Assembly (NCBI RefSeq): GCF_008639165.1
Contig: NZ_CP029197.1
Location: 1,178,001 to 1,242,000, forward strand
Length of the DNA: 64,000 nucleotides
Reading direction: 5' to 3'
From: Streptomyces venezuelae ATCC 10712
Lineage (GTDB): Bacteria > Actinomycetota > Actinomycetes > Streptomycetales > Streptomycetaceae
Below, in pieces: positions 17,592 through 27,556 of this stretch (positions are counted from its first letter, which is position 1; each line of letters starts with the position of its first letter). Below the pieces are notes generated by a model, which searched no databases, was not told the DNA's origin, and saw only the letters and a program-made list of their open reading frames with translations. The position numbers and the translations under genes were made by a program.

Positions 17592-18287
17592 ATGGCGCAG
17601 ACCCAGCAGCTCGGACCGTTCCTGGCCGTCGACCCCGTGGTGGACCGGATGCGGGCACTCCGCGCGGGCTGGCACCCCGCCGACGGGGTGGCCGTCTTCA
17701 ACCGGGTCTACCTGACCGTCACCGAGGAGATCGGCCACGTCCTCGACGCCGGCGGCTTCGCCGACCGGCGGGCCGCCGCCACCCTCGACGTACGGTTCGC
17801 GGAGCGCTATCTGACGGCGGTCGACGCCGCGGCCGCCGGCCGCCCCGCCCCCGCCTGCTGGCGGCCCCTGTTCCACTACCGCCGGCATCCCGGCGTACGG
17901 CCGCTGCAGTTCGCGCTGGCCGGGATCAACGCCCACATCGGGCACGACCTGGCCCTCGCCGTCGTCGACACCTGCCGCGAGCTGGACTGCGCGCCCGCCG
18001 ACCTGGAGGACGACTTCGACCGGGTCGGCGACATCCTCGTCCTCCTGGAGGAGCGCATCCGGGAGGAACTGATGCCGGGCCCGGACCTCCTGGAGATCGC
18101 GGACCCGCTGACGCATCTGCTCGGCTGCTGGAGCCTCGACCGGGCCCGCGACGGGGCCTGGCTGGCCGCGCGCTCGCTGTGGCAGCTGCGCGGCCTGCCC
18201 GACCTGGCCGAGGAGTTCACCGAACGCCTCGACCGGTCGGTGGGCCTGGTGGGACGGATGCTGCTCACGCCCCTGACCAGGCCCTGA
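17592..18287 (+). CDS. DUF5995 family protein
   Basis: A 231-residue, mostly alpha-helical cytosolic protein. Segments VAVFNRVYLTVTEEIG, LDVRFAERYLTAVDA and FALAGINAHIGHDLALAVVD with conserved His/Asp residues are typical of DUF5995, frequent in actinobacteria. Function is unknown; the helical bundle with N-A-H-I-G-H-D resembles metal-dependent hydrolase bundles, but I would not assign an activity. It is preceded by a terminator and converges on the lysine monooxygenase gene. Confidence 0.8.
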   Translation: MAQTQQLGPFLAVDPVVDRMRALRAGWHPADGVAVFNRVYLTVTEEIGHVLDAGGFADRRAAATLDVRFAERYLTAVDAAAAGRPAPACWRPLFHYRRHPGVRPLQFALAGINAHIGHDLALAVVDTCRELDCAPADLEDDFDRVGDILVLLEERIREELMPGPDLLEIADPLTHLLGCWSLDRARDGAWLAARSLWQLRGLPDLAEEFTERLDRSVGLVGRMLLTPLTRP

Positions 18288-18315
18288 TCCCCGAGGGACG
18301 GGGAGAGGCGGGGAC

Positions 18316-20013
18316 TCAGTCCTCCGGCAGCTCGACCGGCGCGATCTCGTCGTACACGTCGCCCGGGCCCGGGTTGGTGGCGTCGGTGGCGCCGCCGAAG
18401 TGGTGCATCACGCCCCAGACCGCGTTGAGCGCCGTCTGCACCGCGCCCTCGGCCCAGCCGGCCGTCCACGAGATGTCGTCGCCCGCGAGGAAGATGCCCC
18501 GCTTGTCCTCGGGCAGCCGGTCCTGCATGAAGTGGGTGAACAGGCGCCGCTGGTAGCGGTAGTGACCGGGCAGGTTCGCCTTGAACGCGCCCATGAAGTA
18601 GGGCTCGTTCTCCCAGGAGACCGTCACCGGGTTGCCGATGATGTGCTTCCGGATGTCGACCTTGGGGTAGATCTCGCCGAGCGACTTCAGCATGACCTCC
18701 ATCCGCTCGTTCGCCGAGAGCGGCAGCCACTTCAGGCTGTCGTCGCACCAGGTGTACGAGAGGCAGATGGTGGCCGGCTTGTCCGGGCCGTCGTCCAGGA
18801 GGTACGTGCCGCGGGTCATCCGGTCGGTCAGCGTCATCGACATGACGTCCCGGCCGGTCTCCTCGTCCTTGTCCAGCCAGAACGGCCGGTCGACGGGCAC
18901 GAACAGCTTCGAGGACTCCATGTAGTGGGTGCGCTCGATCGCCGTCCAGTGGTCGATCGGGAAGAGCGAGTCGTCGCAGGCGATCTTGGAGAGCAGCATC
19001 CAGGACTGGGCGGTGAAGATCGCCGCCTGGTAGGTGCGGATGTCGCCGGAGGCGTCGGTGACCGTGATGCGGTTCCCGGCGGTCCGGTTGAGGCGGGTCA
19101 CGGCCGGCTTGGGCGTGCCCCCGTGGAGGGAGCTGAGCGAGGTGCCCTGCGCCCAGTGGACGATCTTCTCCGGCTCGCGCTCCCACAGGCGCAGCGGCAG
19201 CTGCTGCGAGCCGCCCACGATGCCGCGGTGGTGGTCGTCGGCCTCGGTGTAGACGACCCGGAGGATCTCCAGGATGGAGTTGGGGAAGTCGGTGTCCCAG
19301 CCGCCGGTGCCGAAGCCGACCTGACCGAAGATCTCGCGGTGCCGGAAGGACTTGAAGGACTCCGACTCGCAGAGGAAGCCGTAGAAGGTCTGGTTGTCGA
19401 GCTTCTCGACGAGCCTGGACCAGATCTCGCGGATGCGCGGGACGTCGCGCTCGCGCATGGCCTGGTTCATGTCGGAGAAGTCGGCGCCCTCGTCGAGGCA
19501 GGCGTTCCACGCGTTCATCACGTCGCGGTAGACCTGCGGGAGGTCGTCGACGGTGGTGGCGTAGTGCGACTCGCCCTTCAGGTCGACGACGGTCGACGGG
19601 GTCGACTCGGCCAGCGGGTTCGGGAACGGCGTGGTCTCCAGGCCGACCAGGTCGATGTAGTGCTGGAGGGCGGTCGAGGAGGGCGGGAAGCGCATGGCGC
19701 CCATCTCGGCGGTGAGGCCCTCGGTGGCGGTGCCCTCGAAGCCGACGGTACGCAGCCGGCCACCGATCTGGTCGGCCTCGTAGACGACGGGCTTGAGGCC
19801 CATCTTCATCAGCTCGTAGGCCGCGATGATGCCGGAGAGCCCGCCGCCGATGACGGCGACCTCGGTGCCGTGCTCGGTCGCGGGTATCTGGCCGAGCCCG
19901 GCCGGGTGGGCCAGGAAGTCGTCGTAGGCGTACGGGAAGTCCGGACCGAACATGGTGATCGGCGGCTGGCCGTCGCTGTGGGGGACGGCGGTCGTGGGCA
20001 CCGTGGACGTCAT
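18316..20013 (-). CDS. davB: FAD-dependent L-lysine 2-monooxygenase (DavB-like)
   Basis: A 565-residue flavoprotein of the monoamine oxidase family. The dinucleotide site VAVIGGGLSGIIAAYELMKM is at about 50–70, followed by VVYEADQIGGRLRT; the C-terminal FAD motif is GIFLAGDDISWTAGWAEGAVQTALNAV. Length and many segments (ITMFGPDFPYAYDDFLAHPAG, GQVGFGTGGWDTDFPNSILEI, PGHYRYQRRLFTHFMQ) match the Pseudomonas lysine 2-monooxygenase DavB as I remember it, which converts lysine to 5-aminovaleramide. A DavA-like amidohydrolase lies 59 nt upstream in the same operon, which strongly supports lysine over other amines. Confidence 0.88.
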   Translation of the reverse strand: MTSTVPTTAVPHSDGQPPITMFGPDFPYAYDDFLAHPAGLGQIPATEHGTEVAVIGGGLSGIIAAYELMKMGLKPVVYEADQIGGRLRTVGFEGTATEGLTAEMGAMRFPPSSTALQHYIDLVGLETTPFPNPLAESTPSTVVDLKGESHYATTVDDLPQVYRDVMNAWNACLDEGADFSDMNQAMRERDVPRIREIWSRLVEKLDNQTFYGFLCESESFKSFRHREIFGQVGFGTGGWDTDFPNSILEILRVVYTEADDHHRGIVGGSQQLPLRLWEREPEKIVHWAQGTSLSSLHGGTPKPAVTRLNRTAGNRITVTDASGDIRTYQAAIFTAQSWMLLSKIACDDSLFPIDHWTAIERTHYMESSKLFVPVDRPFWLDKDEETGRDVMSMTLTDRMTRGTYLLDDGPDKPATICLSYTWCDDSLKWLPLSANERMEVMLKSLGEIYPKVDIRKHIIGNPVTVSWENEPYFMGAFKANLPGHYRYQRRLFTHFMQDRLPEDKRGIFLAGDDISWTAGWAEGAVQTALNAVWGVMHHFGGATDATNPGPGDVYDEIAPVELPED

Positions 20014-20072
20014 GGGGTACGGACTCCTTGCACGGGTGGAGAAAGAGAGCAGGCGGGGAGGGCGGGGGCGGT

Positions 20073-20879
20073 TCAGACGAGGGAGCCGTACAGCCCCGGG
20101 CGCCGGTCGCGGAGGTAGGGGTTCTCCTGGCGGGAGGCCGCGAGGAGGGCCGGGTCGACGTCGCCGAGGACGAGGTCCTCGCCGCGCCCGGCGCGGGCCC
20201 GGGCGGTGCCGTCGGGGCCCGCGAGGGTGGAGAGGCCGACGAACTCGAAGTCGCCCTCGGGGCCGGTCCGGTTGGCGTACGCGATGTACAGCTGGTTCTC
20301 GAAGGCGCGGACCGGCACCACCGAGAGCGGTACGACCTCGGCGGGGTGCATGAGCGCGGTCGGTACGAGGAGGAGGTCCGTACCGGCCAGCGCGTGCGCC
20401 CGGACGTTCTCCGGGAACTCGACGTCGTAGCAGATCATCATGCCGACGGTGAGCCCGTGGAGCTCGGCCTGGACGACGGCGGTGTCACCCGGGGTGAACC
20501 ACTTCAGCTCGAAGTCCCCGAACAGATGGGTCTTCCGGTACCGCGCCAGCGGCTCGCCGTCCGCGCCGATGAGCTGCGCGGCGTTGTACAGGACGCCGTG
20601 CTGCCCGGTGTCCCGCTCCGGGTAGCCGTAGCCGACGGCCAGGCCGTGGCGGACGGCGATCGCGGCGACGGCGCGGGCGGAGGGGCCGTCGGCCGGCTCG
20701 GCCAGGCGGGCCATGTCGGCGCCGATGGCGTACCCGGTGAGGAAGAGCTCGGGGGCGAGCAGCAGGCCCGCTCCGGCGGCGGCGGCGCGGCCGGCCGCCT
20801 CGTCGAGGATCTTGAGGTTGGCGGCCACGTCACCGAGTTCGCCGGAGCTCTGGAGCAGGGCGGTGCGCAGCGCGGGCAT
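20073..20879 (-). CDS. davA: Carbon-nitrogen hydrolase, probable 5-aminovaleramide amidohydrolase (DavA-like)
   Basis: A 268-residue nitrilase-superfamily protein with the full catalytic triad: Glu in LLLAPELFLTGYA, Lys in RYRKTHLFGDFE and Cys in GMMICYDVEFPENVR. Paired with the lysine monooxygenase downstream it would hydrolyse 5-aminovaleramide to 5-aminovalerate and ammonia. The ATG at 20879 was chosen; the in-frame extension upstream runs through the regulatory region. Promoter and three TTGCG boxes lie directly upstream. Confidence 0.87.
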   Translation of the reverse strand: MPALRTALLQSSGELGDVAANLKILDEAAGRAAAAGAGLLLAPELFLTGYAIGADMARLAEPADGPSARAVAAIAVRHGLAVGYGYPERDTGQHGVLYNAAQLIGADGEPLARYRKTHLFGDFELKWFTPGDTAVVQAELHGLTVGMMICYDVEFPENVRAHALAGTDLLLVPTALMHPAEVVPLSVVPVRAFENQLYIAYANRTGPEGDFEFVGLSTLAGPDGTARARAGRGEDLVLGDVDPALLAASRQENPYLRDRRPGLYGSLV

Positions 20880-20922
20880 GCGTGATCCTCGGGGGTCGGA
20901 GTTCAGGGGGAAGACGTCAAAA

Positions 20923-21020
20923 ACGGTACGGTTTCGCGCTCGGCCGGGACAAGACGGCAGCGTTGCGGACCGACCGTCGAACCGTTGCGCGATCGCCCGT
21001 TCGGGCGGCGATTCATTGCG
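20923..21020 (-). promoter_or_regulatory. davA promoter with three TTGCG boxes
   Basis: On the minus strand a -35 TTGTCC (20947–20952), an 18-nt spacer and a -10 TACCGT (20923–20928) precede davA. Upstream lie TTGCG boxes (plus-strand reading) at 20963, 20985 and 21016, spaced 22 and 31 nt. The first begins 35 nt from the -10. The same layout recurs at the permease promoter, which suggests a common regulator. The boxes could also serve the divergent secreted-protein gene. Confidence 0.55.
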
Positions 21021-21156
21021 TACGGCTCCACCCGGGGTCGCAGGGGTCCCCCGCCGCGCGGCGGAGGCGGAACCGTCCTGCGGCGCGACGCCCCGCGGCG
21101 GGCGCCGCGGAAGAGTGGTGGTCGTCCGGTTGACCTGCCGAAAGGACCGAGAGGCC

Positions 21157-21738
21157 ATGAACCGTCGTACGAAGATCGCCGCCGTCGCCGCCGCCGTTCT
21201 GCTCACCCTGGGGGCGGGCGGTGTCGCCGTCGCCTCGGCGGACGACGCGCCCGCGCCGGCGGCGGCGTCGGCAGTCGTCTCGAAGTCCCCCGTCGCGGAG
21301 GCCGCCGCGCTGACCGGCACGGCCAAGCTCTACCGGCCCGCTCCGGCCGATGACGACATCACGTTCACCTTCGACGCGCACCTGGCCGCGAAGGACGTCA
21401 AGGACCCGAAGGCCGCGACGGGCACCTTCCGGTTCAGCCACTACACCCAGGGGAAGGGCGGCTACGCGCTGGTGAAGGTCGACTGCCTGACCACCGGCGG
21501 GAAGGTGGCCGTGGTGACGGGCCGGGTGATCGAGACCGATGTGCCGGAGTTCAAGGACCGGCGGGTCGGCGTCTCCGTCCACGACCTGGGCCGGCGCGAC
21601 CGGCTGGGGTACAGCTGGCTGGCCGTGGACCCGGAGAAGGAGGACGTCAGCCCGTGCAGCAGCCCCGCGCCGTTCGAGCGGGTGAAGGCCGGTTCGGGGG
21701 ACTTCCGGGTGGTGCCCTGGGAGATCCCCTACAACTGA
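21157..21738 (+). CDS. Secreted protein of unknown function
   Basis: A 193-residue protein with a clear signal peptide (MNRRTKIAAVAAAVLLTLGA and following GGVAVASA; cleavage after about residue 28). The mature part has a Pro/Ala-rich stretch, then a beta-rich domain (ITFTFDAHLAAKDVKDPKA, GTFRFSHYTQGKGGYALVKV) with two cysteines (VDCLTT and SPCSSP) that could form a disulfide. I do not recognise a characterised family; similar small exported proteins are common in Streptomyces. It is divergent from davA and converges on the asnC-type gene. Confidence 0.8.
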   Translation: MNRRTKIAAVAAAVLLTLGAGGVAVASADDAPAPAAASAVVSKSPVAEAAALTGTAKLYRPAPADDDITFTFDAHLAAKDVKDPKAATGTFRFSHYTQGKGGYALVKVDCLTTGGKVAVVTGRVIETDVPEFKDRRVGVSVHDLGRRDRLGYSWLAVDPEKEDVSPCSSPAPFERVKAGSGDFRVVPWEIPYN

Positions 21739-21745
21739 GGACCGG

Positions 21746-22201
21746 TCAGGCCGGCGAGCCCGAGGAGAAGCGCCGCAGCAGCGGCGAGAGCACCAGGACG
21801 GACTTGGTGCGCTCCACGAAGGGCTCGCCCGCGATCCGCTCCAGGACCCGCTCGAAGTGGCGCATGTCCGAGGCGAAGACCTGGACGACGGCGTCCGCGT
21901 CACCGGTGACGGTCGACGCGGACACCACCTCGGGATACCGCTCCAGACCTCGCCGGATGTCGTCCGGCGAGGTGTTGTGGCGGCAGTAGATCTCGACGAA
22001 GCCCTCGGTCTCCCAGCCGAGCGCCGCCGGGTCCACCCGTACGGTGAAGCCGGTGATGGCGCCCTCGGCCCGGAGCCGGTCCACACGCCGTTTCACGGCG
22101 GGGGCGGAGAGTCCGACGAGCGAGCCGATGTCGGCGTAGCTGCGGCGGGCGTCTTCCGCGAGGGCGTGGACGATGCGTTCGTCGAGGTCGTTGAGTCGCA
22201 C
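21746..22201 (-). CDS. Lrp/AsnC family transcriptional regulator
   Basis: A 151-residue protein: an N-terminal HTH (LDERIVHALAEDARRSYADI, GSLVGLSAPAVKRRVDRL) and a C-terminal RAM ligand-binding domain (GFTVRVDPAALGWETEGFVE, ending with the ASTVTGDADAVVQVFA segment). Family members bind amino acids and form octamers that wrap DNA through regularly spaced sites. It follows the amino acid permease by 10 nt and is next to lysine degradation genes, so lysine or a degradation product is the likely effector. Its probable targets are the spaced TTGCG boxes before davA and the permease. Confidence 0.93.
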   Translation of the reverse strand: MRLNDLDERIVHALAEDARRSYADIGSLVGLSAPAVKRRVDRLRAEGAITGFTVRVDPAALGWETEGFVEIYCRHNTSPDDIRRGLERYPEVVSASTVTGDADAVVQVFASDMRHFERVLERIAGEPFVERTKSVLVLSPLLRRFSSGSPA

Positions 22202-22211
22202 TACGGGTGGA

Positions 22212-23699
22212 TCACTTCTCTGCCGGGGTCTCTGCCAGGGCCGGCCCCGAGGCCAGTCGGGAGCGGCGCATGCCGTACAGGAAGTAGAACACGAGTCCCG
22301 CGGCCATCCAGCAACCGAAGACCACCCAGGTGACGGCGTCGAGGCTGAACATGTTGTACGCGCAGAAGAGGAAGCCCAGGACGGGGAAGACCGGACCGAA
22401 CGCCACCTTGAAGGTGCGCGGCATGTCGGGGCGGGTGTAGCGGAGCACGATGACGGCGATGTTCACCAGGCCGAAGGCGAAGAGGGTGCCGATGCTGGTG
22501 GCGTCGACGAGCTTGCCCAGCGGGATGACCGAGGCGAGGGCGCCGCAGAAGACGGAGACGATCACCGTGTTGACGCGCGGGGTGCCGGTCTTGGCGCTGA
22601 CCTTGGCGAAGGCCTTCGGCACCAGGCCGTCGCGGGACATGGCGAAGAGGACGCGGGTCTGGCCGTAGAGCACGGTGAGGACGACGCTGGCGATGGAGAT
22701 GACGGCGCCGGCGGCGAGCAGGGTGCCCCAGAAGGTCTGGCCGGTGACGTCGTTCATGATCGCGGCCAGGGTGGCCTCGGAGCCGTCGAACTGCTTCCAG
22801 TTCCAGGCGCCGACCGCGACGGCGGCGACGAGCACGTAGAGCGCGGTGACGATGATCAGCGAGAGCATGATCGCGCGGGGCAGGTCGCGCTTGGGGTTCT
22901 TGGCCTCCTCGCCGGCCGTGGAGGCGGCGTCGAAGCCGATGTACGAGAAGAAGAGGCTCGCTCCTGCGGCGCTGACGCCCGCGGTGCCGAGCGGCATGAA
23001 GTCCTTGTAGTTGCCGGACTTGAAGCCCATGAAGCCGATGGCGCAGAAGAGGACGAGCGCGGCGATCTTCACGACGACCATGATCGTGTTGACCACGGCG
23101 GACTCGCGGGCGCCGCCGAGCAGGAACACCATGGCGAGCATCACGACGATCAGGCCGGGCAGGTTGATGATCCCGCCCTCGCCCGGGGCCGAGGAGAGCA
23201 CGTCCGGGATGGTGACGCCGATCGTGCCGTCGAGCAGTTCGTTGAGGTACTCGCCCCAGCCGACCGCCACGGCGGCGACGGAGACGCCGTACTCCAGGAC
23301 CAGGCACCAGCCGCAGACCCAGGCGACGAGTTCACCCATCGTTGCGTAAGCGTACGAGTACGAGGACCCGGCGACCGGTATGGAGCCCGCCAGCTCGGCG
23401 TACGAGAGGGCGGAGAAGAGGGCGGTGAGACCGGCGATGACGAACGCGATGGTGACCGCGGGGCCGGCCTTCGGAACGGCGTCGCCGAGGACGACGAAGA
23501 TGCCGGTGCCGAGCGTCGCACCGATGCTGATCATGGTCAGCTGCCACATGGAGAGCGAGCGGCGGAGATTGCCGCCTTCGCCCTGCCCACCCTCCGCGAC
23601 CAGCTGCTCCACCGGCTTGCGCCGGCTGATTGCGCCGAGGGCGGAGGTCTTGCGGGGGGCCGTTTCGTCGACCGGTGGGGCTGCGCCGTGGTCCAGCAC
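22212..23699 (-). CDS. APC-family amino acid permease (cationic amino acid transporter type)
   Basis: A 495-residue membrane protein with about 12–14 helices. APC hallmarks are SIGATLGTGIFVVLGDAVPK (helix 1 substrate site), AELAGSIPVAGSSYSYAYAT and FFSYIGFDAASTAGEEAKNP. This is the CAT (cationic amino acid transporter) branch, which suits lysine uptake given the neighbouring lysine monooxygenase. The start is GTG 10 nt after GGAG. It is co-transcribed with the AsnC-type regulator. Substrate is inferred from branch and context. Confidence 0.9.
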   Translation of the reverse strand: MLDHGAAPPVDETAPRKTSALGAISRRKPVEQLVAEGGQGEGGNLRRSLSMWQLTMISIGATLGTGIFVVLGDAVPKAGPAVTIAFVIAGLTALFSALSYAELAGSIPVAGSSYSYAYATMGELVAWVCGWCLVLEYGVSVAAVAVGWGEYLNELLDGTIGVTIPDVLSSAPGEGGIINLPGLIVVMLAMVFLLGGARESAVVNTIMVVVKIAALVLFCAIGFMGFKSGNYKDFMPLGTAGVSAAGASLFFSYIGFDAASTAGEEAKNPKRDLPRAIMLSLIIVTALYVLVAAVAVGAWNWKQFDGSEATLAAIMNDVTGQTFWGTLLAAGAVISIASVVLTVLYGQTRVLFAMSRDGLVPKAFAKVSAKTGTPRVNTVIVSVFCGALASVIPLGKLVDATSIGTLFAFGLVNIAVIVLRYTRPDMPRTFKVAFGPVFPVLGFLFCAYNMFSLDAVTWVVFGCWMAAGLVFYFLYGMRRSRLASGPALAETPAEK

Positions 23700-24063
23700 T
23701 GCGGAGGCTCCTTATCGCTGCCTGTCGTCGTGACGGGAACCACGGCGGTACGCGAGCATGACAAAAGAGCCCGCGTGGGGAAGGAACCGCCGAGCAGGCG
23801 GTCCCCGCCACTCCTGGTACGAGGCACGAGCCTAAGGGTCCGGGGTTCGCACTCGTAATGCAGGGTTGTTGCGCACTGCCGGATGATCATTGCGCTCTTC
23901 CGGAACAGACGGGGAAACATTGCGCCCCCCTGCATGAATCCACCCATGGGGGATACGAACGGGTGTGAACCGCCGTCCGCGCGCGCATTGACTCCTTGTG
24001 CCCCATGAACCACGCTGCGAGCCCTCGACCAACCGGCGGAACGACCCCACGATCGGAGGACCG
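23700..24063. promoter_or_regulatory. Divergent regulatory region of the permease and esterase genes
   Basis: No gene is seen here. On the minus strand a -10 TAGGCT (23829–23834) with a weak -35 TTACGA (23853–23858, 18-nt spacer) faces the permease. Upstream are TTGCG boxes at 23869, 23890 and 23920, spaced 21 and 30 nt, the last two as identical CATTGCGC. The first box begins 35 nt from the -10, exactly as at the davA promoter. The rest, toward the esterase start, has the ribosome site GGAGGA but no other clear signal. Confidence 0.55.
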
Positions 24064-25053
24064 GTGGGCTGGACCGACCCGGCACCGTTCCTGCGCGGCA
24101 CCGCCTGGCTCGACGGGAACCGGCCCGTCCGCGCCGACCCCGACGACCTGGAGCGGCTGCCCTGGGACATCGCCGAACGGGCCGCGCTGCCCATCGGCGT
24201 ACGCGTCGAGTTCACCGCCTCGCCCGGGACGCGCGCGGTACAGCTGCGCTACCGGGCCGACGTCCCCGAACCGGGCGACCCGCTGGCCGGACTCCGGCAC
24301 TGCTTCGCCCTCTGGAGCGGTACGCGCCTGGTCGGCGAGACCTGCGCCGCCCCGGCCGCCGAGGCCACCGTCACGCTCCCGCTGCCGCCGGCCGGCGGGG
24401 TCTTCACCGTCCACCTCCCGGAGGGCCAGGCACCCGTGCCGCTCGCCGTCCGGGCCCTCGGCGGGACCCTCTCCCCCGCCCCGGCGCGGCCCCGCTGGCT
24501 GGTCCACGGCGACTCGATCACCGAGGGCTGGTGGTCGACCCGCCCCGCCCACTCCTGGCCCGCCACGGCGGGCCGGCTGCTCGGCCTCGACCCGGTCAAC
24601 CTCGGGTACGCGGGCGGGGCCCGCGGCGAGCTCCCGCTCGCCGAGCACCTGTCACGGCTCCCCGGCGAGCTGATCACCCTCGCCTTCGGCACCAACTGCT
24701 GGTCCACCGTGCCCGCGACGGCCGACTGGCTCTACGCCACCGTGCGGGCCTTCGTCGGCCTGGTCCGCCGGGGCCACCCGAAGACCCCGCTGCTGGTCGT
24801 CTCCCCCGTCCTGCGCCCCGAGGCCGAGCACACCCGCAACGCCCTCGGAGCGACCCTCACGGAGCTGCGCCGCGCCATGGAACGCGCGGCCCGCGACCTG
24901 GCGTCCGAGGGCGACGACCACCTCCTGGTCCTCCCGGGGCGGCCCCTGCTGGGCCCGGAGCACCTGGCGGACGGTCTCCACCCCAACGACGCCGGCCACG
25001 CCAGGATCGCGACGGCGGTCGCGGAGGCCCTCAGGGACGTCCTGCCGAGGTAG
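24064..25053 (+). CDS. SGNH/GDSL-type hydrolase
   Basis: A 329-residue protein. Residues about 1–140 form a beta-sandwich accessory domain. The C-terminal SGNH domain starts with WLVHGDSITEGWWS (block I nucleophile Ser), then NLGYAGGARGE (block II Gly), AFGTNCWS (block III Asn) and DGLHPNDAGH (block V Asp and His). All catalytic residues are present, so esterase or lipase activity is likely; the substrate, perhaps an acylated carbohydrate, is unknown. The GTG at 24064 is preceded by GGAGGA; no signal peptide is visible. Confidence 0.88.
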   Translation: MGWTDPAPFLRGTAWLDGNRPVRADPDDLERLPWDIAERAALPIGVRVEFTASPGTRAVQLRYRADVPEPGDPLAGLRHCFALWSGTRLVGETCAAPAAEATVTLPLPPAGGVFTVHLPEGQAPVPLAVRALGGTLSPAPARPRWLVHGDSITEGWWSTRPAHSWPATAGRLLGLDPVNLGYAGGARGELPLAEHLSRLPGELITLAFGTNCWSTVPATADWLYATVRAFVGLVRRGHPKTPLLVVSPVLRPEAEHTRNALGATLTELRRAMERAARDLASEGDDHLLVLPGRPLLGPEHLADGLHPNDAGHARIATAVAEALRDVLPR

Positions 25054-25119
25054 ACGCCCTCGGGCCGTGTCAGGGGCCCTCCGCGGCCCCCGGGCCCCTG
25101 TGGCGGCCTTACGGAACGG

Positions 25120-25157
25120 CAGCGGGCCCCCGGGAGGGATCTCCCGGGGGCCCGCTG
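25120..25157. terminator. Bidirectional terminator between esterase and guaB1
   Basis: A 17-bp perfect stem (CAGCGGGCCCCCGGGAG and its complement) with a GGAT loop separates two convergent genes, 20 nt from the guaB1 stop. Confidence 0.8.
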
Positions 25158-25176
25158 TGGTCGCGACGTGACGGGA

Positions 25177-27045
<1,869 letters not shown>

Positions 27046-27056
<11 letters not shown>

Positions 27057-27501
27057 CCGTGATCACCTCCCGGAAGGTCTCGTAGTGGTCGTCGGTCCAG
27101 TAGATCTCGCCGCCGCGCCCGGTGACGATCCGGCGCGCCCCGCGGTCGCGCTCGCCGGGGGTCCGCACGGTGTACTCGCGGTAGTACCCGCGCTTCTCGC
27201 GGGGCAGGACCCGCTCGAAGTTCGAGAAGACGCTGCCGTCCTTGGCGTACGGGAAGGGGCCGCCCTGCTCGATGAGGGCCAGTGTCCGCCGCGCCTCGGG
27301 CGGCAGGTCGGCGGCCCGCACGGTGGGCAGCCCGGAGGTCCCGGTGGGCGCGGCGGCGTCGGCGGGCGCGGTGGCGGTCGCGGTCGCGGCGGTGGTGCGG
27401 CCCGAGGCGCCGGGCTCGGCGCCGCCGCTCGCCGAGGAGCACCCGGCCACGAGGACGCACAGGACGAGCGCGAGGAGCACGCGCAGGGGCCGGAGCAACA
27501 T
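27046..27501 (-). CDS. Guanyl-specific ribonuclease (RNase Sa/N1-T1 family) with lipoprotein signal
   Basis: A 151-residue exported RNase. The N-terminus has a lipoprotein signal with lipobox LVAGC (Cys 21), then a Thr/Ala-rich linker to about residue 58. The catalytic domain follows with the RNase Sa residues: Glu 109 in YYREYTVRTPG, Arg 124 in GARRIVTG and His 139 in DDHYETFRE. Most RNase Sa enzymes are freely secreted; membrane anchoring by a lipid is unusual. The barstar gene overlaps the 3' end. Confidence 0.88.
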
Positions 27502-27556
27502 GTCCCGAACATACCGTTACGGGATGGCTCCGGCCCCTTGATCGAGCGGTGTTCCG

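Noticed and set aside
15485..17701. Long minus-strand open frame opposite the MFS and permease genes
   Set aside because: Shadow frame, Asp/Arg/Gly-rich with no motif; the plus-strand genes have clear membrane helices and family motifs.
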